Both the position numbers and the translations under genes were made by a program. From the NCBI GenBank assembly GCA_951217055.1, contig OX578276.1, positions 16,351,430 through 16,415,429 on the forward strand: 64,000 nucleotides of DNA, given 5' to 3'. The stretch is from Gerris lacustris (lineage: Eukaryota; Arthropoda; Insecta; Hemiptera; Gerridae). This document shows, piece by piece, positions 22,101-27,619 of this stretch (its first letter is position 1; each line of letters starts with the position of its first letter). The notes under the pieces are model-generated. The model did not search any database. It was not told where the DNA came from and worked only from the letters and a program-made list of their open reading frames with translations.

Positions 22101-23462
22101 TTGGGCTTTTAAAAGTAACCCATTAATGACGTCATCTTGAGAATGAGTAAGCAGGGCTCGATTTTAGGCGGAACGGCGTTCCGGGACCTCTCTCTCTGTG
22201 ATAAATAAATAAAAAATTATCGGCACTAAAATTTGCACTTAGAGTGTGGGTTTATGTCTAAAACTGCTTAAAACATGTAAAAAAATGTAAAAAAAGGAAA
22301 AAACATGTAAAAAACATCTAAAACTGCTTAACACCTCAATTTCTAGAAATCAAGCACTGTGAGTAAGTATTAGGGAATGCAACCGTACCAGTGTTTTGAT
22401 TAGAAGGATGATACATTTGGGTTGTCTTGACAACCCTAATTTCAAACTTATTTAGGTAACTTGTTTAGCCATTCAAAGAATGGAAGAGCCTGTGAAGAAC
22501 ATAAACACACCCACATTGGCTACATAATCACGGGATAGAAAACTAGCGTATAGTTCTGCTTTAGTGTGACTATACCTTTGTGACAGTTTTGTATAGTCCA
22601 AAACTATTTGTACAGTTGAACTATATGCTAGTTTTTTTTGCTATAGTATAGTAGAAAACTATCCCCATGTGAACCCCTCCTTAATAGACTACATGAAAAC
22701 TTGCAGCTATACCAATAAGAATGGATAGTGTACAGTTGATAGCTCTAACGGTTTTTCTACTTTCTTTTCCTTAGCCACAAGTAGGTTTACTAGTAGAGGT
22801 TATTTAGGCATTGGTTTAAACAACTAATGAGAAGGTTATAAATATCAAATTTCAAAACTTAACTATATCAACCCTACTAAATTATTACACAACTAGTTTT
22901 GATTCCTCCTCGTGTTGCATGCTGTATAGTAATATTTTTGTATAGTGTATAGTTCGACTATAGGATAGTAACATTTTGCGTATAGCTAACGAACATATAT
23001 GCTAGTTCACTATACCCATAAGCTACTTTAGTAAAACCCATAAGATAGTTTTCTGTCCCGTGTGTACATAGCTATCGATTATGTTGTCTGCAGAACACGA
23101 GCTAGTATTTAGTCTCCCTTATCTTTTCTTTACAATATTTGTACTAGTTTATATTTGTGGTACTTAAATATAATTGACTTTTTCAGGCTATGGAAGAAGC
23201 TCATGTAGACACAGTTATGATTCTCGGTGAGATTTTCAATGAGTCGACAGGCGAATTTGATTTTGGACGCCAAGACACAACTGCTAGAGTTACCCGGCTG
23301 GTTCCGACCATACTAAGCCACCGACTTTGTCCACCTCCCGAGGAGATCTACTCATTACATCGTAAGCTCTCCGGTGTATTTCTACTCTGTTCCAAACTCA
23401 ACGTTAAGATGGACTGCAGACCTATGTTCCTACAGATATACAACAGTTATTCTTTCGATTGA
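3215..23462 (+). CDS. COQ8: COQ8 (ADCK3/4-type) atypical kinase, whole gene, 10 exons
   Basis: Mitochondrial UbiB-family atypical kinase/ATPase needed for coenzyme Q biosynthesis, where the family supports the COQ complex at the inner membrane. Coding exons: 3215-3403, 5843-5924, 6653-7176, 7315-7534, 12858-12982, 14618-14840, 17156-17296, 19722-19924, 21284-21436, 23187-23462. They sum to 2136 nt (711 codons plus stop) with every phase consistent. Visible motifs: the KxGQ signature as KIGQ (residues 343-346), the Ala-rich loop AAASIGQVH (404-412), VAVK lysine (425), the catalytic QTDPNWSNF (553-561) and DFG (574-576). Length is close to animal homologues (about 650), with a longer variable N-terminus encoded mostly by exon 3. 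The ATG at 3215 is preferred because the open frame upstream has no earlier ATG. All kinase-like motifs are intact, so the gene is probably functional. Confidence 0.96.
3960..4337. mobile_element. Inverted-repeat element (MITE) in COQ8 intron 1
   Basis: About 60 bp at 3962-4024 (with GGTAAATATGCAC) is inverted at 4272-4335 (GTGCATATTTACC). The termini are AGCTTGGGGTAAATATGCAC-like and are bordered by T and A. No coding sequence is recognised inside. It is probably a Tc1/mariner-type MITE, but the family is uncertain. Confidence 0.6.
4385..4800 (-). pseudogene. Ty1/Copia retroelement remnant, gag fragment joined to RNase H
   Basis: Read on the minus strand, 4800-4690 encodes a gag-like [18 protein letters not shown] stretch. 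After a break, 4620-4385 encodes [13 protein letters not shown], then [18 protein letters not shown] and LAGKDQPAG, the C-terminal RNase H of Copia polyproteins. Protease, integrase and reverse transcriptase between them are missing, so this is an internally deleted, frameshifted remnant with no LTRs recognised. Confidence 0.75.
5020..5306. repeat. Single copy of the ~290-bp repeat family
   Basis: Starts with CCATTTTACCCCCTCCTAAA and carries AAAGAGCTTTTCAACGATAT, TTTGACATTTGTACCCCGTA and a GACAGACAGACAAAC tail running into TTTATTTATATAGAT. The same words in the same order form the tandem array at 7870-10140. This copy is interrupted at its end by the pogo-like element at 5309. Confidence 0.75.
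5309..5714. mobile_element. pogo/Tigger-like MITE, 406 bp, TA target site
   Basis: Termini CAGTAGAACCTCG...CGAGGTTCTACTG are inverted and flanked by TA on both sides (5307-5308, 5715-5716), as in pogo-type Tc1/mariner elements. The interior is built of short repeats of the terminal word (AACCTCNATAACACGACT), so much of it can be read as terminal sequence amplified inward. No transposase is encoded. Confidence 0.85.
5843..5924 (+). CDS. COQ8: COQ8 exon 2
   Basis: Encodes [20 protein letters not shown] and a few more residues, between a TGTAG acceptor and a GAAG|GTAACT donor. It enters in phase 0 and leaves after one base. The match to family N-termini is only in helical character, but its phases are required for exons 1 and 3 to join. 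Confidence 0.8.
5925..6652. other. COQ8: COQ8 intron 2
   Basis: No mobile element or gene is recognised. It ends in a T-run of about 20 bases that serves as the polypyrimidine tract before the exon 3 acceptor at 6651-6652. Confidence 0.6.
6653..7176 (+). CDS. COQ8: COQ8 exon 3, variable N-terminal region
   Basis: A 524-nt exon after a long T-tract acceptor. It encodes a poorly conserved, acidic linker ending KFKQK, matching the position of the variable segment before LSEHARERKVP in vertebrate ADCK3. Donor AAG|GTAATA, phase 0. Confidence 0.88.
7315..7534 (+). CDS. COQ8: COQ8 exon 4, UbiB N-terminal extension
   Basis: Encodes [14 protein letters not shown], a small-residue glycine-rich helix, then [14 protein letters not shown]. 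These match the conserved UbiB region leading into the KxGQ motif. Donor is AGAG|GTTCGT, a weak but in-phase GT site (one base carried over). Confidence 0.93.
7748..7864 (+). ncRNA. Hammerhead-ribozyme-like core with long flanking stem
   Basis: CTGAAGA (7810-7816) fits the hammerhead CUGANGA box. It is followed by a 4-bp stem II (GCCC 7818-7821 with GGGC 7832-7835) and GAAA (7836-7839). Outside lies a stem of about 23 bp: TCCTTTTTTTATAATTTGCT around 7750-7770 pairs with AGCAAATTATAAAAAAAGGA at 7842-7862, in the order expected of a type III hammerhead. Stem I is weak and the cleavage-site neighbourhood has a bulge, so activity is doubtful. Penelope-like retroelements are known to carry hammerheads; this may be such a relic. 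Confidence 0.5.
7870..10140. repeat. Tandem array of ~290-bp units, about 7-8 copies
   Basis: Units begin near 8040, 8340, 8636, 8933, 9217, 9515 and 9805. Each carries the ordered words TTTTACCCCCTCCTAAA, AAAGAGCTTTTCAACGATAT, ATCATGAAGGGTATTCATTA, GTACCCCTGTGTACCAAAA, TTGCTTTGAAGGTCAAGTG and ACTAAAACTGTAGATTTGTA. Spacing is 285-300 bp with substitutions and small indels, so the array is not freshly homogenised. It opens with CTAGCTGGGTACCCGTGCTT (7881), a type of word common at ends of dispersed arthropod retroelements, and ends in (CA)n at 10071-10104. Short open frames inside are shadows of the repeat. Confidence 0.85.
10071..10104. repeat. (CA)n microsatellite
   Basis: About 17 CA dinucleotides at the end of the last ~290-bp repeat unit, where other units have only ACACACATACG. 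It is a local expansion of the unit's own short CA run. Confidence 0.95.
10375..10548. repeat. Short tandem repeat, unit AACTATGTAAATCAACCCAAT
   Basis: Seven degenerate copies of 22-28 bp with core CTATGTAAATC followed by AACCCAAT or TCACCCAACC. It lies between two diverged copies of a TTCGAAAAAAAGTTACTCTTTAT motif (10300, 10598) that recurs at 10754 at the left arm of the large inverted repeat. Confidence 0.85.
10764..11372. repeat. Long inverted repeat (foldback-like), arms ~260 bp
   Basis: The left arm (10764-11022) and right arm (11111-11372) are reverse complements with scattered mismatches. Matching words include GTACCATGTACTCTGTACTT (10957) with its inverse at 11159. The spacer is about 88 bp and AT-rich. 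The 60-bp minisatellite starts about 20 bp beyond the right arm. Long inverted arms next to tandem repeats recall foldback (FB) transposons, but no target duplication or transposase was found. Confidence 0.8.
11393..12254. repeat. 60-bp minisatellite, about 14.4 copies
   Basis: Units of exactly 60 bp start with TCACTTGAGTTTGTCTAGCC. They vary only at a few sites (CTTCTCTTG / CTTCTGTTG / GTTCTGTTG, and CAGTAG / CAATAG). Because 60 is divisible by three and one minus frame lacks stops, the array is open as a 20-residue repeat ([20 protein letters not shown]). That frame begins at GTG and runs into the inverted-repeat arm, so I treat it as non-coding. Very low divergence suggests recent expansion. 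Confidence 0.95.
12858..12982 (+). CDS. COQ8: COQ8 exon 5, KxGQ motif
   Basis: Encodes [13 protein letters not shown] and [12 protein letters not shown]. KxGQ is the UbiB-defining motif that shapes the nucleotide pocket. Acceptor TTTCAG, donor AGG|GTATGT, phase 0 out. Confidence 0.95.
13324..13674. repeat. 80-bp tandem repeat, about 4.4 copies
   Basis: The words ACAAGTTTAATATTAATATG recur at 13381, 13461, 13541 and 13621, exactly 80 bp apart and essentially identical, within COQ8 intron 5. Divergence is nearly zero, so expansion is recent or homogenised. No protein or RNA function is evident. Confidence 0.95.
14264..14289 (+). ncRNA. Degenerate hammerhead-like core
   Basis: ATGAAGA (14264-14270), stem II GACC/GGTC (14272-14275 with 14282-14285), GAAA (14286-14289) then TATAG. 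It has the layout of the core at 7810 but with the first C of the CUGANGA box replaced by A, which should abolish activity. Probably the same family of relic. Confidence 0.35.
14618..14840 (+). CDS. COQ8: COQ8 exon 6, Ala-rich loop and catalytic lysine
   Basis: Contains [11 protein letters not shown] and [12 protein letters not shown], i.e. the A-rich loop that replaces the kinase glycine-rich loop, and the VAxK lysine. Donor GAAG|GTAAGC is near consensus. Confidence 0.96.
15566..16174 (+). pseudogene. Non-LTR retrotransposon fragment: pre-RT region and start of RT
   Basis: The frame from 15606 reads [20 protein letters not shown] ... [14 protein letters not shown], the linker typical of LINE ORF2 between endonuclease and RT, followed after a shift by [11 protein letters not shown]. 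From 15977, [20 protein letters not shown] and [17 protein letters not shown] match RT domains 1-2 (NYRGISLL...AGFRxGxSTxD). The YxDD box and everything after it are absent. It lies in COQ8 intron 6. Confidence 0.82.
16378..16436. repeat. Perfect 22-bp inverted repeat
   Basis: Positions 16378-16399 (CTTCTTTAGATTGTTACTCC plus CC) are the exact inverse of 16415-16436. Degenerate copies of the left half recur at 16450 and inverted at 16776-16795, so the hairpin is part of a family of short inverted copies spanning 16378-16795. Confidence 0.85.
16480..16795. repeat. Inverted-repeat remnant related to 57540-57745
   Basis: Contains TTCCTTTGTCCCAAAGTACATTAGACT, in two shorter shared pieces, and CTTAATAGTTATTTAGTC, words also found in the palindromic repeat in SRRM1 intron 8. 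No terminal duplication is visible, so this is a decayed copy. Confidence 0.5.
17156..17296 (+). CDS. COQ8: COQ8 exon 7
   Basis: Encodes [20 protein letters not shown] and the YEREA...F..LL....YYIPDVV segment, matching the E(L/C)DYxREA helix of the family. Phase 1 in and out; donor GTT G|GTGAAT. Confidence 0.95.
18101..18192. repeat. Three palindromic CCCGAGGCGCAGCCGAGGG repeats
   Basis: Near-identical 20-bp words TCCCGAGGCG(A/C)AGCCGAGGGA lie at 18101, 18137 and 18173, spaced 36 bp apart. The spacers also mirror each other (GTTAAACTCTTTAATT, ATAACTCTAATTAGC). Each word can fold back on itself (CCCTCGGC/GCCTCGGG). They stand out as GC-rich in AT-rich DNA and may be an element end. Confidence 0.85.
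18910..19450. mobile_element. pogo/Tigger-like MITE, 541 bp
   Basis: Termini CAGTAGAGTCTCGATAATC ... GATTATCGAGACTCTACTA are inverted, bordered by TA. Same terminal family as 24139 and, more distantly, 5309. No transposase frame remains. Located in COQ8 intron 7. Confidence 0.82.
19722..19924 (+). CDS. COQ8: COQ8 exon 8, catalytic loop, GC donor
   Basis: Encodes [13 protein letters not shown] and the [11 protein letters not shown] catalytic loop with the Asp and Asn needed for Mg-nucleotide chemistry. The exon ends AAG|GCAATT: no GT donor keeps the frame, while GC gives SKK|LILLDFG, matching the family exactly. This is therefore a GC-AG intron. Confidence 0.93.
20172..20228. repeat. 57-bp near-perfect palindrome
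   Basis: CTGAAGAATTCCTCTTCTTT ... AAAGAAGAGGAATTCTTCAG with centre CCACACTAGTGCGG; only one mismatched pair. It lies within a larger inverted structure whose outer arms are at 20053-20080 and 20496-20515. Confidence 0.88.
20326..20487 (+). pseudogene. 53-codon ORF resembling the N-terminus of a tyrosine-recombinase-like element protein
   Basis: Reads [20 protein letters not shown] then [15 protein letters not shown] before an early stop at 20485-20487. The acidic start followed by a (S/P)xxSxxxYExxYxKF helix resembles the N-terminal SAM-like region of Crypton-type tyrosine recombinases. It is truncated after that helix. Assignment is by motif memory only. Confidence 0.35.
21284..21436 (+). 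CDS. COQ8: COQ8 exon 9, DFG motif
   Basis: Encodes [16 protein letters not shown] through [13 protein letters not shown] is the metal-binding motif. Acceptor TTTATAG, donor AAG|GTAATT, phase 0 both ends, 51 codons. Confidence 0.95.
22152..22359. mobile_element. hAT-type MITE, 208 bp, with 8-bp target duplication
   Basis: Termini CAGGGCTCGATTT ... AAATCAAGCACTG form an imperfect terminal inverted repeat. The flanking direct repeat TGAGTAAG is exact at 22144-22151 and 22360-22367. The interior has repeated AAACATGTAAAAAA and TCTAAAACTGCTTA words and no coding frame. In COQ8 intron 9. Confidence 0.88.
22527..23064. mobile_element. Terminal-inverted-repeat element, ~538 bp
   Basis: CACGGGATAGAAAACTA near the left end is inverted as TAGTTTTCTGTCCCGTG at the right end. 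The flanks repeat TACATA (22521-22526 and 23065-23070). The subterminal parts are full of CTATA/TATAG words that pair across the element. No transposase is seen; the target repeat of six bases leaves the superfamily open. Confidence 0.7.
23187..23462 (+). CDS. COQ8: COQ8 exon 10 (stop codon)
   Basis: Encodes [26 protein letters not shown], and the conserved [19 protein letters not shown] end, finishing with TGA at 23460-23462. The PPEE.YSLHRK.SG stretch is the UbiB C-terminal signature. Confidence 0.96.
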   Translation, partial: AMEEAHVDTVMILGEIFNESTGEFDFGRQDTTARVTRLVPTILSHRLCPPPEEIYSLHRKLSGVFLLCSKLNVKMDCRPMFLQIYNSYSFD

Positions 23463-23593
23463 ACAAACTTAACATCTACCTCTCACCCATCAAGTATTCT
23501 TTACTTCAACTGTTTAGTGTATCAAAGAAATGTACATTTTTGTAAATAGTGTATAGAAATGCTTTAAAAAAATAATTATTTAATATGCTGATT

Positions 23594-23599
23594 AATAAA
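23594..23599 (+). terminator. COQ8: COQ8 candidate poly(A) signal
   Basis: AATAAA lies 132 nt after the COQ8 stop codon in an AT-rich 3' UTR. A second AATAAA occurs near 23851. No transcript end can be seen directly. Confidence 0.5.
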
Positions 23600-23934
23600 C
23601 TAGTCTCAGGGAATTGTTTTATTTAAATTGAAGTTTGTTTAAAGCCTGTTTGTACTTAACTTCAAATACTAGTTGTTATTTCTGTACCTCACGGATTATT
23701 ATGCCAATTCAAATTATCCAAAAAATACATGTGTATTCATGTGTACAGTATTTGTGAATCAATTTTTTTTTTAAATTGACTTTTTTGTGGTACATACTGC
23801 AATATGCTGGAAGATAATTGTGTTAAAGTATTGTAACTCCTTTTTTGAGTGAATAAAAAGATAATCAATATAAAAATGTTATATATTTTAAAGAAATTAC
23901 TCAATTTCCTGTTTTTTAGCAAGTCGAAAATATT

Positions 23935-24010
23935 TTAAGTGGTTAATGTTCCCACCTGAAACTTAGGTTCTAAACAGAAACATTTCTGGTTCGAACCCCA
24001 GATAGGTGAG
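23935..24010 (+). repeat. tRNA-derived repeat with pol III-like boxes
   Basis: AAGTGGTTAATG (A-box-like) is followed about 40 bp later by GGTTCGAACCC (23988-23998), a perfect B box. The acceptor stem does not pair and the anticodon arm is poor, so it is a tRNA-derived SINE head or tRNA pseudogene rather than a working tRNA. Confidence 0.45.
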
Positions 24011-24138
24011 ACATTTTTTACATTGATCATCACATCCAGTTGATGCATCAGTGTAATAACCTAATGAAAATAGTACTCTAATTATCCAACTATATATATT
24101 ACGTAGTTAATTTTAACCAATACTCTAATTTCAACTTA

Positions 24139-24795
24139 CAGTAGAGTCTCGCTTATCCGGACCCCGCTAGTCCGGACATCCGTATAATCCGGACGGGCCA
24201 AAAACTATGTACAAATTGCAACCAGGGCCTGTTAAGATTTATTAATTGTTAAGATAATTGGAATTTCTGCTTTTATTGTCTATTAAAATGTATAAAATTG
24301 TTCCTAGTATAGTTTATAGGTGTATATTCAAACAGTCTCACGAGGAATACCCGGTATTTTGTTAAAAATTAACAGATTTAAGAATAAGTAAGAACATCAA
24401 TAAATCTGTTTCGTTTCCATAGAAATGTAGGGCGGAAGATATAAAGGAAGTGTATTCCAGGAAGTACAATTATGTGTGACTGAGATGGGGAAGGGTTTTA
24501 AAAAACATGTAGCGGCAGCTCAACCCAGATCCATGAAATTTTGCCAAGCCAACAATGTCTATGTGACATGACAGGTGACAGAACAGCTCTTAACTTAAAT
24601 AGTGGACCTACGTTGTACAAGCATGTTTTGGAGACTAATAGAAGTAATTTTTACGATAAAAACCTCGATTTTATTAGTTTCACTCTACTAAAGCTTGTTC
24701 TACAGAAACATTAAAACTGATTCCGTTTAATCCGGACTTTCGGTAATCCGGACTGGGTTCGGTCCCGTTAAACCCGGATTAGCGAGACTCTACTG
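24139..24795. mobile_element. pogo/Tigger-like element, 657 bp, TA target site
   Basis: Termini CAGTAGAGTCTCGCTTATCC ... GGATTAGCGAGACTCTACTG are inverted and flanked by TA. Subterminal TCCGGAC words repeat on both sides. The interior has no intact transposase. It sits between COQ8 and the RNF212-like gene. Confidence 0.87.
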
Positions 24796-25158
24796 TATAT
24801 CCAAACTGATTTACAATTAGTCTCTGAGAATTGAACTCAGTTGTAAGTCAAGACTACCTGTATTGGAGCTTTAAGAGTGAACATTATTTGACAATTTGTA
24901 TAGTCAAATAGGTTACAGTATTCTCAAATAGACTACAGTAGACCTCAAATAATATTGGCTTATCTTGATAAGAGTAGGAGCGGTTAGAGGTATAAGTATG
25001 TAAGTACACTGATAATATTTATATGTGAATTAATAACTCTCAAAAGAAGATAGGTTTATATGAGTAGTTAGTGTACTCATAACTTACCTTTAACTAAAGC
25101 CCAAATACTGATTTATCAGTACATTATGTAAAGTGTCAACCTTATAATATCTTATAAG

Positions 25159-26209
25159 TAGGGCTCGGATCGATATGCTCAATAAAATCTCCAGATATGC
25201 TCGAAAACCACCTGTTTTATGCTCGATAGATATGCTTGAAAAACACATATTATGCTCGAAAAAACCCATAATATGCTGTTAAGTATACAGAATATGTTCG
25301 AAAAACACTGTTTAAAACTATAGAGGACAGTGAAACGAAAAAATCTTCGTATAACATTATATCTTAATATTTTTATTCGTATATCTTTAAAAAAAATCGT
25401 ATATGTTTATACACTGCTATATCCACTAATTTCAAGTACATGTGTGAGAATGTTTATGTAAAATTTATACATAGTTTAAAATTTTATTTGCAAAATTTTC
25501 GGTATTAGGTGAGTCAATGAAGTAGATTGGTATTGGTCTGTACATCAAGATGTTTTCTATATTTTCACTTTGAAGTGATTTTCTTAAATCGGCCAATAAA
25601 ATCTTTCGACGTCAATTGTATCGACTTCAACACGAGAGGTAAATACTTAACTGATGCTGCATCTTGTGCAGAGTAGTTTGAAAAATCGTCTGACATTGCT
25701 GACTCACCACGCAGCATTCTCCCCAAGTCCAATCCTCTCCAACTGAGATTTTTCCAACTGAGATTCCACCTCAAACTCTAACTTTTTTTCATAGTTTTTC
25801 CAGTCTCTCCAGTCCATGAGTTGCCTTTTTTGATGACTCCGTTTAGTGCAGCGATCACTTCAGACAACTCCATCCCTCGAGATTCCAACTTTAGGATGAC
25901 CTCAGAAATGATGCTCATGTAGACTTTTATGAAAGTCAAGCATGGCATCAAGTTCTTCATTCTTCGTGGTGGTCAGGGCCCGAATGGGGAAGGGGGGGGG
26001 GGGAGAGAATTTGTAGTATTTAAGTATTTAGACGAAAAACCACAAGAATATGCATTTATATGCTTTTCTGAAAACAGCCGTTTTATGCATTATGCTCGAT
26101 AAATTTAAATTCTGTTGGTCCCAGAAAGGTGAAAATATCACCAAAAGGCTTCTTTCAATGAGTACTATTCAGGAAAAAAATATGCAAATATGCTCAAATC
26201 CGAGCCCTA
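25159..26209 (-). mobile_element. hAT-type non-autonomous element, 1051 bp, with transposase debris
   Basis: Termini TAGGGCTCGGAT ... ATCCGAGCCCTA are inverted, and the 8-bp CTTATAAG is exact on both sides (25151-25158, 26210-26217). Minus-strand frames between 25960 and 25565 keep pieces such as a KNEELDAMLDFH-like stretch and, across a shift, VDTIDVERFYWP. The latter resembles the conserved SVDVERSFS region of hAT transposases. Frameshifts and stops make it inactive. The ends also carry many TATGCTCGA subterminal words. Confidence 0.82.
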
Positions 26210-26620
26210 CTTATAAGACTCATGCCTTATATTTAAAGTGTCAACCTTATTCAGTGTGCGGCAAGATAACTTATTTGAAATGAGCGTGGGGATGGTCTTT
26301 TTAAAAGGGTTTGGGAGTAAATTTTTGTTACCAGCTCGTTAGGTCGCCACCATTGGACAAAGGAACAGTGATGGATCTGTTGCGGGAAACTCGCCCAGTT
26401 TGGCCCCCTGGTAACTTCTTTTTGCAGGGTTATTTCAAATTTCTTGTCTACACAAACCACTCATAGACCCTGGATTACCTGAAGATGAACATCCATGAAG
26501 TAACTGCCGACATATTCATCGCTAAGCTGAAGAGAGTGATGACAAACTTAAGAATTCGATTCTCTCAATGTATTGACAATGGGAGGTGACAATTCCCCTA
26601 TATAATTTTTGAAATGGTGT

Positions 26621-26805
26621 GATACACATGCCTGTAGCTTGAACAAAAACATGCCAGCTACTTGCACGTGTTTATGTTAAATGGCTTGCCTGTAGCTGGC
26701 AAGCAAGCAGATAAAACCTTAATAAAAATCCTTAGCATGCCAGTTACGGGCAAATACCCTCTTTTGGCATGCAAGCTACTTGCCCAATTTGATAGCATGT
26801 GTATC
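26621..26805. repeat. Short inverted-repeat element (~185 bp)
   Basis: GATACACATGC at 26621 is inverted at the right end (GCATGTGTATC, ending 26805). Internal AGCTACTTGC/CTTGCCTGTAGC words mirror each other. It is likely a small MITE, but no target duplication is clear. Confidence 0.5.
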
Positions 26806-27429
26806 TCTGCCTTAAATGTTCTACTAATCAATAAAACAAGAATTATAATGACATCTTCAATAATTTTTGTTTTATTGCATTTCTGAAATCGTCAAGTTAT
26901 CCTGCCACACCCTGTACCTTACCTCATCAGTGCATGCCTCATATGTAAAGTACCATCCTTACTCATTCCTGATATTTAGCTTTTAATTTAGGCATATACA
27001 ATAAAAAATAGCGTAAAAAACATTTTAAGGATATTTTATCTTTGTTATCAAATATAAATTACATACATTTTCTTACAATAACACCACCACTAAGTATATC
27101 AACCAAAAATAAATAATATATACTACTCCAGTAACAAAATTTGTTGGATTTGTGAGATCATACTCAAAACGCATCTTCCCTACTTCTTTCCTTTTTTAAA
27201 TAATAATTCAAACTTCAATTTTAAACAGAAATAATTGCAAATTAATAATAAAGAATAACTTTGTAAACGTGATACTTATATTTTCAATAATAATTGAGCA
27301 GTTATTGTTTTGTTTTTGTTTCTTATAATCTACACCTAAGGTAAAACAAAGAGTAAACTTTAAAGTTTAACTTCTCTAAAACCTTAGAGTCTAATCAAGA
27401 TGTTCAAAGTACATTCGTCTTTCCCTTAA

Positions 27430-27439
27430 TTTATTTATT
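27430..27439 (-). terminator. Candidate poly(A) signals for the RNF212-like gene
   Basis: Two overlapping TTTATT words (AATAAA on the minus strand) lie about 110 nt beyond the farther of the two possible stop codons (27549-27551). The flanking 27000-27540 is AT-rich and otherwise unremarkable. Confidence 0.4.
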
Positions 27440-27548
27440 TATGTTTTTTTTTTTTATTTGATATTATTATTATTTGTTATTTTTGCCCTCTCATAACATT
27501 ATAATAATGTAAATAAATCCATACGGATCTACATGAATCGTGGTGTGT

Positions 27549-27619
27549 TTAGCACTGTGTGCATTGGTTTAGGTGTAGGGTAGGCGGAGGGATCTGCAAT
27601 TTTAGGCCCCCAGCAGTGC
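27549..27619 (-). CDS. RNF212: RNF212-like probable last exon
   Basis: A TTGTTTCAG acceptor is followed by a frame (from the 31358 donor) reading TAGGLKLQIPPPTLHLNQCT before TAA. If exon 7 ends at 31347 the frame instead closes after ALLGA at 27602-27604. The separating intron is ~3.7 kb. No conserved motif confirms either choice. Confidence 0.45.

Noticed and set aside
23935..24010. Functional serine or leucine tRNA
   Set aside because: A and B boxes are present, but acceptor and anticodon stems do not pair, so it was kept only as a tRNA-derived repeat.
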